Of a stretch of 9,102 bases of DNA, positions 1 through 8,750 are shown piece by piece. Under the pieces are notes generated by a model. That model did no database searches. It saw nothing but the letters and a program-made list of their open reading frames with translations, and was not told where the DNA came from. The DNA is taken from NCBI GenBank assembly GCA_003577005.1, contig QEUW01000334.1:1-9102 (forward strand), in the 5' to 3' direction. The stretch comes from Chloroflexota bacterium (lineage in GTDB: Bacteria > Chloroflexota > Anaerolineae > Caldilineales > Caldilineaceae). Position numbers and translations under genes: made by a program. How positions within the stretch are numbered: the stretch's first letter is position 1; every line of letters starts with the position of its first letter.

Positions 1-180
1 TGAAAATCGCCTAAAAGCTGAATCTGGAGACCTGGCATCGTTGTTCGGGGAAGCAGATCACGGGCTGTGTTCTGCTTGAACGCAAGCGTATCCTAGCTGA
101 AGATACGTTCATTATCGCGCCAAATGATCAAGTTGTCTAGACACCAACTCACGGCATCTCGAAAGTCGAGAGCATCGGTG
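1..180. other. Left-edge region without a recognisable gene
   Basis: No gene can be assigned here. On the plus strand a frame is open from the window edge to a TGA at 77-79 and would give about 25 residues (ENRLKAESGDLASLFGEADH...). A second plus frame is open from 15 to a TAG at 138-140 (...LLERKRILAEDTFIIAPNDQ...). On the minus strand a short frame reads DALDFRDAVSWCLDNLIIWR and ends with a stop near 107. These may be frayed ends of a decayed gene or chance; I recognise none of them. Together with the repeats at 181-258 and 322-348 this makes up the roughly 430 bases before the first clear gene. Confidence 0.25.
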
Positions 181-258
181 AGAACCGCGGATTTTCAGAA
201 TGACGCGGATCTCGCCGATCAAACACAAATCCGTGTCTTTCTGCCAATCCGCGGTTCT
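181..258. repeat. 78-bp imperfect inverted repeat, CGCGGAT type (element A)
   Basis: The left arm (181-210) and right arm (229-258) are reverse complements. The outer 13 bases (AGAACCGCGGATT at 181-193, matching 246-258) pair perfectly. After a 2-base mismatch, 15 further bases (196-210 against 229-243) pair with two differences, one of which can be a G-U pair in RNA. The loop is about 18 bases (211-228). CGCGGAT recurs within the left arm at 186 and 204, a spacing of 18, or twice nine, which links it to the 9-nt periodic repeat at 322-348. There is no T-run after it, so it is not a standard intrinsic terminator. It could fold as a hairpin or cruciform; its function is unknown. Confidence 0.75.
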
Positions 259-321
259 GGCTCCCCTCTTGTGAAGCCCTGACATTGCTTGCATTGCGGG
301 TGTGTTCCAGCGCTAACGATT

Positions 322-348
322 TGCACAGATGGCGCAGATCTTACGGAT
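322..348 (+). repeat. One-armed 9-nt periodic repeat (three units)
   Basis: There are three 9-base units in tandem: TGCACAGAT (322-330), GGCGCAGAT (331-339) and CTTACGGAT (340-348). Each ends in a CAGAT or CGGAT core. No matching reverse arm lies close by, so it looks like half of an element of the type at 181-258. A similar arrangement occurs at 8602-8628. It lies about 80 bases before the oxidase start codon, so it could fall in the promoter or leader of that gene, but I see no clear promoter elements tied to it. Confidence 0.55.
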
Positions 349-429
349 ACCGACGATAACAAGGATTGGGGAGTTGGTGCAGGTATGGCAAAATAAGGCG
401 CATCAAAACCAAACCCTACCTCCTCATCT

Positions 430-2043
430 ATGGACATTTTCAAACACAAAGTATCACGACGTGCAGCGTTGGCCGGCGGTGTGGCGCTGACCGCAGCAGG
501 CTTTTCGACGGCAAAAGTGCTCGAACTATCCGCCGACCCAACGGGCGAGAAGGATTGTGCGCCGCTCATTTCGCCAGGAACTGGCGAGAGCGCTGGCATT
601 GAATTTGGCGCGCTCCCACCCTCAGCCGCCGACCTCGACTGGGCGCAGCAGGCCGGCTTTATTAGCGACGCCAGTTGTCTCAACCGGACGCCTGTTTACG
701 GGATTGTGCGCATTCAAAGCGAAGAGGATGTGCGCCAGGCGCTCCTCTTTGCGCGCCAGCAGGGTCTAAAAATTGCCCCCGCTGGCGTGCGCCACAGCAT
801 GGGCGGGCAGGCTTTTGCGCCCAACGCCCTCATTTTGGACATGCGCTCCTTCAACCGCATCGAGTTGGATGAGCCAAACAAGCTCATCACGGTACAGAGC
901 GGGGCCACCTGGCATGAGATCCAGAACCTCCTCCATCCCCGGTACGCCGTCAAAGCTATGCAATCGACCGACATCTTTACCGTGGGCGGCTCGATCGCGG
1001 TCAACGCGCATGGGATGGACCACCAGGTGGGCGCGATTGCGCAGACGATCCGTTCCATGCGTGTGATGATGGCGGATGGGTCTGTGCGCACCCTGAGCCG
1101 CACCGCTGATCCTGAGCTGTTCCGGCTCGTCGTCGGCGGCTATGGACTGTTTGGCATCATCTTGGACGCAGTGCTGGAGGTGACCGAGAATGTCATCTAC
1201 CAGACAGGCCGCCGGGTGGTTTCGTACGAGGACTTTCCGGCGCTCTTCAGGGACGAACTGGCGGCCAACAAGAAACTGGGGTTGATGTACGGGCACCTTT
1301 CCACCGCGCCACAATCCCTGTTGCGCGAGCTGCTCCTCTACACCTATGAGGAGCAGGATGTGCCCGATGCTGTCATTCCGCCGCTGGGCGAGGTTTCCAG
1401 CGTCAAGTTGCGCCGTTTTGTGCTGAACTTCTCCAAGACGGGCAGCCTCCCCATGCGGCTCAAGTGGTTCGCAGAAAAGAACATCGAACCCCGGCTCGAA
1501 TCCTGCTCGGTGACGCGCAACCAGGCCATGAAAGATGGCGAAGGCTGTCTGGTCTCGCGCAACGAACCTATGCACGACTCGGTGCCCTATCTGCGCAACA
1601 ACCTGCGTGGCGAGACCGATATTCTGCACGAGTACTTTATTCCACGCGCAAACTTTGTCGCCTTTGTGGATGGCCTGCGCCAAATTGTGCAGGAAGAGAA
1701 GGTGAATTTGCTCAACGCCTCGGTGCGCGTGGTCCACCAGGAGGACAATTTCCTCAACTATGCGCCGGTGGATGTCTTTTCGGTCGTCCTCTACATCAAC
1801 CAGATCACAGACTCCGCCGGGGATGAGAAGATGCGCAGGGTGACGGGCCAGTTGATCGACCTCACGATCCAAATGGGTGGGCGCTTCTTCTTACCCTACC
1901 AGTTGCACTACACTGCCGAACAACTGGAGCAATCGTACCCCGAAATTCGGGTCTTTTTTGCGGCCAAGCAACAATACGATCCGGAATTGCGCCTTACAAA
2001 CACCTTCTATGAAAAGTATGCACCCAGCTTTGCCAGCGCGTGA
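430..2043 (+). CDS. Tat-exported FAD-linked oxidase (FAD-binding PCMH-type)
   Basis: A 537-residue flavoprotein of the vanillyl-alcohol-oxidase superfamily, near the sugar/lactone oxidase branch (alditol oxidase, arabinonolactone/gulonolactone oxidase, DprE1-like). The N-terminus has a twin-arginine signal: SRRAAL at 9-14, then a hydrophobic stretch to about residue 27, so the protein is probably exported folded with its flavin. The FAD-binding domain spans about 85-255: GVRHSMGGQAF (119-129), TVGGSIAVNAHG (184-195) and GGYGLFGII (236-244). His122 stands where several relatives bind FAD covalently, so covalent flavin is plausible. The C-terminal half is substrate-domain-like, with HEYFIPRANF (400-409), GGRFFLPY (483-490) and a terminal YDPELRLTNTFYEKY (516-530). 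The substrate cannot be read from sequence. No Shine-Dalgarno lies before the ATG; the start is supported by the Tat signal immediately after it. It stands alone on the plus strand, convergent with its neighbours. Confidence 0.88.
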   Translation: MDIFKHKVSRRAALAGGVALTAAGFSTAKVLELSADPTGEKDCAPLISPGTGESAGIEFGALPPSAADLDWAQQAGFISDASCLNRTPVYGIVRIQSEEDVRQALLFARQQGLKIAPAGVRHSMGGQAFAPNALILDMRSFNRIELDEPNKLITVQSGATWHEIQNLLHPRYAVKAMQSTDIFTVGGSIAVNAHGMDHQVGAIAQTIRSMRVMMADGSVRTLSRTADPELFRLVVGGYGLFGIILDAVLEVTENVIYQTGRRVVSYEDFPALFRDELAANKKLGLMYGHLSTAPQSLLRELLLYTYEEQDVPDAVIPPLGEVSSVKLRRFVLNFSKTGSLPMRLKWFAEKNIEPRLESCSVTRNQAMKDGEGCLVSRNEPMHDSVPYLRNNLRGETDILHEYFIPRANFVAFVDGLRQIVQEEKVNLLNASVRVVHQEDNFLNYAPVDVFSVVLYINQITDSAGDEKMRRVTGQLIDLTIQMGGRFFLPYQLHYTAEQLEQSYPEIRVFFAAKQQYDPELRLTNTFYEKYAPSFASA

Positions 2044-2071
2044 ATCGCCAACTGGCGGCTAGAAAAGCAGC

Positions 2072-2372
2072 AACACGGAGCACACGGAGAAGGCACAGAG
2101 ATTACAGAGAGTGCTTCTCTTTGTGCAACCTGACTGTAGATGCGTAGGTAAGTTCGTAACTCACCTTACACAGGTACAGCAGGAACACAGAGGCCCCAGA
2201 GGGCCCAGAGGGCGCCCCCAGAGAGCGCGGAGGAGGCCGCCGCCTGCGGCATCACGAAGTGGGCCGGGAACCCTCTGGGTGGCGCCATCAGGAGTTTCTC
2301 CGTGTGCTCTGTGGCTTCTCGGCGCTCTCTGTGTTATGCTTGGCTATCGCTGTGTCTGCGTAAGGTGAGTCA
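2072..2372. repeat. Composite ~300-bp inverted-repeat element, CAGAG type (element B)
   Basis: This fills the convergent spacer. Several paired arms are visible. ACTCACCTTAC (2159-2169) matches 2360-2370 perfectly. AACACAGAG (2184-2192) matches 2327-2335. CCCAGAGGG, present twice in tandem at 2195-2203 and 2204-2212, matches 2271-2279. An 18-base stretch at 2074-2091 matches 2296-2313 with one difference. Near the centre a small GC hairpin (GCCGC 2239-2243 with GCGGC 2246-2250) may form the apex. CAGAG recurs every 9 bases at 2188, 2197 and 2206, and CGGAG at 2076 and 2085. The right end runs into the minus-strand gene and covers its TGA stop (2370-2372). Structured RNA read from either side could end transcription of both convergent genes, but there is no U-tract. 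Confidence 0.75.
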
Positions 2373-3485
2373 GTAATCATAGAGATGTTCGAGTTTGATC
2401 CCACGTTGCGCGAGCTCAGCCAATATGCGATGGAGCGACGAGACCGGTGCGTTGATCGCCACCCGCTTCACTTCCGGCTCGGTGAGGATGGGCATGGCGA
2501 AGAGCAGTTCGCCTGCGGATAGGTCGTAGACCCAGTCATGGGGGGCCAGCGCCGTCAACATGATCGTAGAGTTGCCGGCAATCTCCACAAATTGCACACC
2601 CTCTTCCACCAGCACCGGCGCCAGTTGGGTAAAAGGCTCATAACGAGGCAGCGCGACAATGGTCTGCCCGTTATCGAGGGGCTGCACAATGCGCAGGTCA
2701 GCGTGTCGCTCGTCCATCTCGGCGGAGACCCCTTCGACTACGGCCAGGATCTCCAGCTTTTCCGGCGCATAGGTCACCCCTGCCCCGCCGCGGATCAGAC
2801 GCCCATAGAGCGCCTTGACCCCATATTCCAGAGTGAGCGCCCATTTGCGTTCCCACTTGCGGATGGGATGTGGACCCCACAGGCCGGTGGTCGCCCACAG
2901 CTCGCGCAGCCTGTCACCAAAGGGATATTCGAACCAGGGAATGGTATGGAGAAAATTGCCGTAGTCTAGCGCCACTCTGCGGGCCAGCACTTCTTCCGCC
3001 GTTGGCTCGCCTCCGCTGGTCCACTCGGCGCCCCACCCGATGCTCTTCTCATAGAGGCCGCGCACGGCGTTTTCGACAGTGAAGCTCGGCCCAATGACAA
3101 AGAGGGTGAAGTGGTAGAGCGTATTGAACGGATACCGGCCGCGCGTGACCCCACACACCTCGCGATAGCTTTGCCAATACTGGCCGATGGCGGCAAAGTA
3201 GGGGAAGCGACTCGGTGGGTGCTCCTGAATAAAGGTGGCGTACTCTTCGCTGCTGTAGACGATATACCATTCGGGCAGCGTCAGATAGCTCTGATCCGGC
3301 GGGCGCACGGCGTCGGGGAAGCCAGCAGCGGCGAGGAGGGATGGGGCCGCATCTGCAACCGGCTCCACCGCAGCAAAGGGCTGGCAGACGACGACCACCC
3401 AAGCCAGTTGGACGAGCAGGGCAATCACCAGCAACGCAAGCAACGACGCCGCCAGACGCCCCAGGCGGGCAAGACGAGCGCGCAT
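2370..3485 (-). CDS. Membrane-anchored conserved hypothetical protein
   Basis: A protein of 371 residues that I cannot name. A basic N-terminus (MRARLARLGR) precedes one hydrophobic segment at about 11-34; the rest is soluble and predicted to lie outside the membrane. A central block is rich in aromatic residues and looks strongly conserved: YLTLPEWYIVYS (67-78), FPYFAAIGQYW (94-104), YPFNTLYHFTLFVIGPSFTVE (118-138) and TIPWFEYPF (181-189). I see no catalytic signature. I chose the ATG at 3485 over an upstream TTG at 3518 because the ATG follows the stop of the preceding gene by one base (TAAGATG), the usual layout for translational coupling, whereas the TTG would overlap that gene by 32 bases. 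It is probably co-transcribed with the DUF4383-like gene and acts at the same membrane. The TGA stop lies inside the right arm of the repeat at 2072-2372. Confidence 0.75.
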   Translation of the reverse strand: MRARLARLGRLAASLLALLVIALLVQLAWVVVVCQPFAAVEPVADAAPSLLAAAGFPDAVRPPDQSYLTLPEWYIVYSSEEYATFIQEHPPSRFPYFAAIGQYWQSYREVCGVTRGRYPFNTLYHFTLFVIGPSFTVENAVRGLYEKSIGWGAEWTSGGEPTAEEVLARRVALDYGNFLHTIPWFEYPFGDRLRELWATTGLWGPHPIRKWERKWALTLEYGVKALYGRLIRGGAGVTYAPEKLEILAVVEGVSAEMDERHADLRIVQPLDNGQTIVALPRYEPFTQLAPVLVEEGVQFVEIAGNSTIMLTALAPHDWVYDLSAGELLFAMPILTEPEVKRVAINAPVSSLHRILAELAQRGIKLEHLYDY

Positions 3486-3486
3486 C

Positions 3487-3900
3487 TTATGCTTTTTCCC
3501 AGCGCCGGTAGAAGACAAAACCGATCAGAATAGCAATGCCGCCGATCAGCAGATGGGGGATGTTGGCGCCGATGCGCGTCGCCAGATCGAGCGGCGTTGG
3601 TCCGTACAAGAAGATGCCTAAATCCAGATAGCCCTGGCCAAAGAGCAGCCCAACCACACCATCAAAGAAATAGACCAGCCCAAAGAGGCGAAAATAAAAG
3701 AGCGCGGCCCGGGTCGAATGCCAGGCGGCAATGGCCGCCCAGAGTCCCGACCCCAGGTGCAGCAGGTCATCTTTCAACTCGATGTGAAAGAGGCCGAGCA
3801 GGGCGCCCTGCTCGTCGGTCAAGCCGGGAATGTAGCCTAAGGCGACCACGCCCGTAAAGAGCGCAGCATAGGCCCAGGCCAGTTTGCGAATCGTGTTCAA
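3487..3900 (-). CDS. DUF4383-like four-helix membrane protein
   Basis: A small integral membrane protein of 137 residues with about four hydrophobic segments (roughly 7-24, 46-60, 66-88 and 113-131). It resembles the DUF4383 family: an N-terminal GYIPGLT (22-28) then LLGLFHIELKDDLLHLGSG (34-52), and a similar second half, GIFLYGPTPLDLATRIGANI (95-114) then PHLLIGG (115-121), which looks like an internal duplication of an H-L-x-x-G unit. The family has no known biochemical role. The start is a TTG at 3900, backed by GGAG (3910-3913) at nine bases; no ATG or GTG lies upstream before the in-frame stop. The next gene begins one base after its stop. A promoter is predicted at 3966-3994. Confidence 0.75.
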   Translation of the reverse strand: MNTIRKLAWAYAALFTGVVALGYIPGLTDEQGALLGLFHIELKDDLLHLGSGLWAAIAAWHSTRAALFYFRLFGLVYFFDGVVGLLFGQGYLDLGIFLYGPTPLDLATRIGANIPHLLIGGIAILIGFVFYRRWEKA

Positions 3901-3909
3901 GTAAGTTGG

Positions 3910-3913
3910 CTCC
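3910..3913 (-). promoter_or_regulatory. Ribosome binding site GGAG deciding a TTG start
   Basis: On the minus strand GGAG is followed by nine bases and then the TTG at 3900-3898. It is the only start in this frame with a plausible Shine-Dalgarno, so it supports the TTG start of the DUF4383-like gene. Confidence 0.5.
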
Positions 3914-3965
3914 GTAGTTTGGCGGATGGATGGATTTGAGTCGATGAGGTATCAGTGCGGGGATG

Positions 3966-3994
3966 ATTCTATCATGGTTGGCGGAGCGAATCAA
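3966..3994 (-). promoter_or_regulatory. Predicted sigma70-type promoter for the two-gene membrane unit
   Basis: Read on the minus strand: a -35 box TTGATT (3994-3989), a 17-base spacer, then a -10 box TAGAAT (3971-3966). The boxes match the consensus at four of six and five of six positions with ideal spacing. Transcription would start near 3959 and give a leader of about 60 bases before the TTG start at 3900. It lies in the 201-base gap after the antitoxin gene, so the downstream pair need not depend on read-through. A TTGACA a little further upstream (about 4020-4015) has no well-spaced -10 partner. Confidence 0.5.
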
Positions 3995-4101
3995 TCGACT
4001 ATTATGCTGAAGTTTTGTCAAAAGGGGCACAAACAATGTAGAGCACAGTTCGCTAGATCCCCACCATCGAGTCTGCTCTCCTTAGAGCGCGGGCAGATCT
4101 C

Positions 4102-4395
4102 CTAAGCAGGCGACAAGATCGGTGTGATATCGGCGTAATCCGCCTCGTTTAGCTGGCTGAGTTCCCAATTCTGTTGCAAATTGAGCCAGAAAGCTGCGCT
4201 CTGGCCAAAGGCTTTGCCAAGCTTCATCGCCATATCCGGTGTAATCCCACGTTTGTCGCGACAAATTTCATTGACCTTTACTTGGGTCACCTGCAAATGC
4301 CGCGCCAGTGCGGACTGGGTGATTCCATTGTCATCAAGAAGTTCTTGCAGAATTTCCCCAAGATGGATGGCGATGGGACGTCTAGGTGGCAACAT
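4102..4395 (-). CDS. higA: HigA-family antitoxin (XRE-type helix-turn-helix), orphan
   Basis: A protein of 97 residues with the typical HigA layout: the N-terminal MLPPRRPIAIHLGEIL (1-16) of the addiction-module HigA family, a helix-turn-helix at about 25-46 (GITQSALARHLQVTQVKVNE), then KRGITPDMAMKLGKAFGQSA (48-67) and FWLNLQQNWELS (69-80). Family members bind DNA as dimers, repress their own promoter and neutralise the HigB ribosome-dependent mRNase. The ATG at 4395 is preferred over a GTG at 4428 because AGGAG (4404-4408) lies eight bases before it and the family begins at this methionine. The toxin gene normally sits just upstream, but only 67 bases separate this gene from the peptidase gene, and no toxin lies downstream either. 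It may be a solitary regulator or the remnant of a lost pair. Confidence 0.88.
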   Translation of the reverse strand: MLPPRRPIAIHLGEILQELLDDNGITQSALARHLQVTQVKVNEICRDKRGITPDMAMKLGKAFGQSAAFWLNLQQNWELSQLNEADYADITPILSPA

Positions 4396-4403
4396 ACAGA
4401 ATA

Positions 4404-4408
4404 CTCCT
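4404..4408 (-). promoter_or_regulatory. Ribosome binding site AGGAG of the antitoxin gene
   Basis: AGGAG on the minus strand lies eight bases before the ATG at 4395. It selects the 97-residue form over the longer GTG-initiated form. Confidence 0.65.
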
Positions 4409-4462
4409 GCGACCAGGGAGTGCGTCACGCGGGCCGGAAAATGTATTGGAGGGGATCTGACT

Positions 4463-5416
4463 CTACGCAGTATCCGTAATACTCAAAACCGCATCCCACA
4501 CAGTCTCCGATGCCAAGACCCCCAAGGCGATCTCACCTAGACGCGGGTGTTCAACTTCATTGGTTGTGACGGCGTACAATATATCTCCATCAAACGCCGT
4601 TTGAAAAGGTTGAATCGCTCGCCCCATTGACGTATGCACTTGCTTGGCGATCTGCCGGAGCGAACCCGTCGCGATCTTCTGGTTTGTGACCACGACCGTT
4701 AGGGTCGTGTTGCCCGGTGGAGGATTTAGCTCTTCGGCATTGGCAAGTCGTCGTTCGAGATCTTCGATACTGTGGTGACGCAAACCTGTGCTTGAGTCCA
4801 AATGGCCTCTGACCACCTGCCCTTGCCGATTGACGATTGCGCCGATCGCATTGACTACCGTGAAGGCCGCGATTTTCGTCACCCCGAACTGGCGAAACGC
4901 ACCCCCTTGGCCTGAACGTTCGCCTTGCGTAAAGTCGAATCCTTTGCCAACCGACGCAGAACAACCTGCCCCATGTCTTCCAATAGGAAAAACACCCGCC
5001 CGAGCCGATCTGACCGCTGCTCGGCCCAAGTCTTTATCGGGGTAAATTGCATTATCTCTGGGCGGATAATCGAAGATAATGGCGCCCGAGACAAGGGCAA
5101 TATCTTCAAAATTCGTTGAGTAGGAGCGTCTGGCGAATAGCTCTGCCGCAACTCCCGTAGCGGCCTCCAGCCCATAGAGGGACCCGCCGGCTAAACAGAT
5201 GGCGTGATTCCATTCATAGTTACCGATTGTCCCTACTGAACCGCCGCGTATATCTACGGCGGTAGCCGCGCCGTTCGGAAAGTAGAAAACGGTGCAGCCG
5301 GTTGGCCCTTCCGTATATTCGGCTACGCCTATCTGTAGGCCTGGAAAGTCAAACTCAAGAAGTTGGCTGTCAAAGGATGTTTTGGGTTCGAGATGAGTAT
5401 TGTCGTTCGTTATCAT
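4463..5416 (-). CDS. P1/S58-family self-processing peptidase (DmpA/NylC/ThnT-like)
   Basis: A protein of 317 residues of the Ntn-like DOM-fold family S58, which includes the aminopeptidase DmpA, beta-aminopeptidases, the nylon-oligomer hydrolase NylC and ThnT. These are made as one chain that cuts itself before a Ser or Thr, which then becomes the nucleophile. The likely cut here is Asn236/Thr237 in PPPGNTTLTVVVTN (232-245); an Asn-Thr site is as in NylC and ThnT, whereas DmpA uses Gly-Ser. Other family marks are TAVDIRGGSVGT (52-63), AGGSLYGLEAATGV (76-89), the glycine-rich GRHGAGCSASVGKGF (146-160) and VNAIG (188-192). There is no signal peptide, so it is probably cytoplasmic. The ATG at 5416 is chosen because AAAGGAGAT precedes it. 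An upstream frame extension to 5545 adds residues that do not look like the family. The substrate is unknown. Confidence 0.88.
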   Translation of the reverse strand: MITNDNTHLEPKTSFDSQLLEFDFPGLQIGVAEYTEGPTGCTVFYFPNGAATAVDIRGGSVGTIGNYEWNHAICLAGGSLYGLEAATGVAAELFARRSYSTNFEDIALVSGAIIFDYPPRDNAIYPDKDLGRAAVRSARAGVFPIGRHGAGCSASVGKGFDFTQGERSGQGGAFRQFGVTKIAAFTVVNAIGAIVNRQGQVVRGHLDSSTGLRHHSIEDLERRLANAEELNPPPGNTTLTVVVTNQKIATGSLRQIAKQVHTSMGRAIQPFQTAFDGDILYAVTTNEVEHPRLGEIALGVLASETVWDAVLSITDTA

Positions 5417-5424
5417 GGCTCTCC

Positions 5425-5433
5425 ATCTCCTTT
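5425..5433 (-). promoter_or_regulatory. Ribosome binding site AAAGGAGAT of the peptidase gene
   Basis: On the minus strand the AGGAG core (5431-5427) ends ten bases before the ATG at 5416. It is the strongest Shine-Dalgarno in the window and fixes the start of the P1-family peptidase. Confidence 0.7.
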
Positions 5434-5452
5434 CTTTATCTCCATTTCCCAG

Positions 5453-5470
5453 ACGCTCAACACGCTCAAC
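5453..5470. repeat. Tandem 9-mer pair in the peptidase leader
   Basis: ACGCTCAAC occurs twice head to tail (5453-5461 and 5462-5470), about 40 bases upstream of the peptidase start codon. It could be a half-site pair for a regulator or the stub of a short-period dispersed repeat. No inverted copy lies nearby. Confidence 0.5.
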
Positions 5471-5566
5471 ACCAATTGATTGTCTGAGTCTTGGCACAGC
5501 GCAAGCGCATAGGGCGAAAGGCGGCTCGGTTCGATGTCCCACCAAGCGATTGCGCTGTTTCTTTGT

Positions 5567-8446
<2,880 letters not shown>

Positions 8447-8451
8447 CTTCT

Positions 8452-8457
8452 CTCCCT
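8452..8457 (-). promoter_or_regulatory. Ribosome binding site AGGGAG of uvrA
   Basis: On the minus strand AGGGAG is followed by five bases and the ATG at 8446. It argues against the longer reading frame that begins at 8566, whose extra 40 residues have no UvrA-like character. Confidence 0.6.
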
Positions 8458-8601
8458 GATCATCCGCACAAAACACATTTCGCCAAACGCTGGACGCGCC
8501 CACGCCGGTTCTGCTCACCAACAGTCGCTGCTGGTGCTCCATCAATAAGAGCCAGGGTGTGATCAAAAGGATACCAAAAGTGGATGGGAGAGAAAATATC
8601 T

Positions 8602-8628
8602 AACACAGATTGCAGAGATTTACGATTG
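8602..8628 (+). repeat. One-armed 9-nt periodic repeat, second copy
   Basis: AACACAGAT (8602-8610), TGCAGAGAT (8611-8619) and TTACGATTG (8620-8628) form three 9-base units that echo the repeat at 322-348 in order (CACAGAT, then GCAGAT-like, then TTACG). An inverted 8-base match to CACAGATT lies at 8906-8913, inside the end of the M42 gene, but over that distance it may be chance. It lies upstream of uvrA, about 155 bases from the start codon. Confidence 0.45.
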
Positions 8629-8636
8629 CTGTTCAG

Positions 8637-8699
8637 CCGCCTCGTACTCGTACTCTTGCTCGTTCTCGTTCTCCAAAGTCTTGGTCGAGTACGAGGCGG
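8637..8699. repeat. Inverted repeat with 6-nt periodic arm, TCGTAC type (element C)
   Basis: CCGCCTCGTACTCG (8637-8650) is the perfect reverse complement of 8686-8699, a 14-bp stem with a 35-base loop. From 8642 to 8671 the sequence runs in 6-base units: TCGTAC, TCGTAC, TCTTGC, TCGTTC, TCGTTC. After the right arm the sequence goes on with related purine-rich units (GGAGGACGAGG, about 8698-8708). No coding frame with family resemblance covers it. It belongs to the 439-base spacer between uvrA and the M42 gene. Confidence 0.75.
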
Positions 8700-8750
8700 A
8701 GGACGAGGATACGCCGGAAACTGAATCGTTACGTCTATGTTTGCATTTTT

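Noticed and set aside
181..258. CRISPR array or insertion-sequence terminal repeats as an explanation for the inverted repeats
   Set aside because: There is no repeat-spacer periodicity at CRISPR scale, no transposase gene between or beside any arm pair, and no target-site duplication that I could see.
366..394. Possible promoter for the oxidase (TTGGGG, 17 bases, CAAAAT)
   Set aside because: Only three of six and four of six consensus matches; too weak to annotate in sequence of this composition.
219..683. Minus-strand 154-codon open frame overlapping the start of the oxidase
   Set aside because: Low-complexity Ser/Pro/Ala sequence, no recognisable domain, overlaps the Tat signal coding region and an inverted repeat.
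766..1872. Long minus-strand open frame (368 codons) opposite the FAD oxidase gene
   Set aside because: It is the antisense of a clear flavoprotein gene in GC-rich DNA, is rich in His/Asp/Val/Leu typical of antisense frames, and shows no family motif.
2111..2368. Plus-strand 85-codon open frame in the convergent spacer
   Set aside because: It is a translation of the CAGAG-type repeat (Arg/Pro-rich) with no ribosome binding site and no family resemblance.
4075..4088. Small hairpin GCTCT/AGAGC after higA as a terminator
   Set aside because: The stem is only five base pairs and no T-run follows on either strand.
4396..4462. Possible remnant of a HigB toxin upstream of higA
   Set aside because: One frame on the minus strand reads QYIFRPA, loosely like a HigB C-terminus (QYRICFRW), but it is too short and stops at once, so I do not call a pseudogene.
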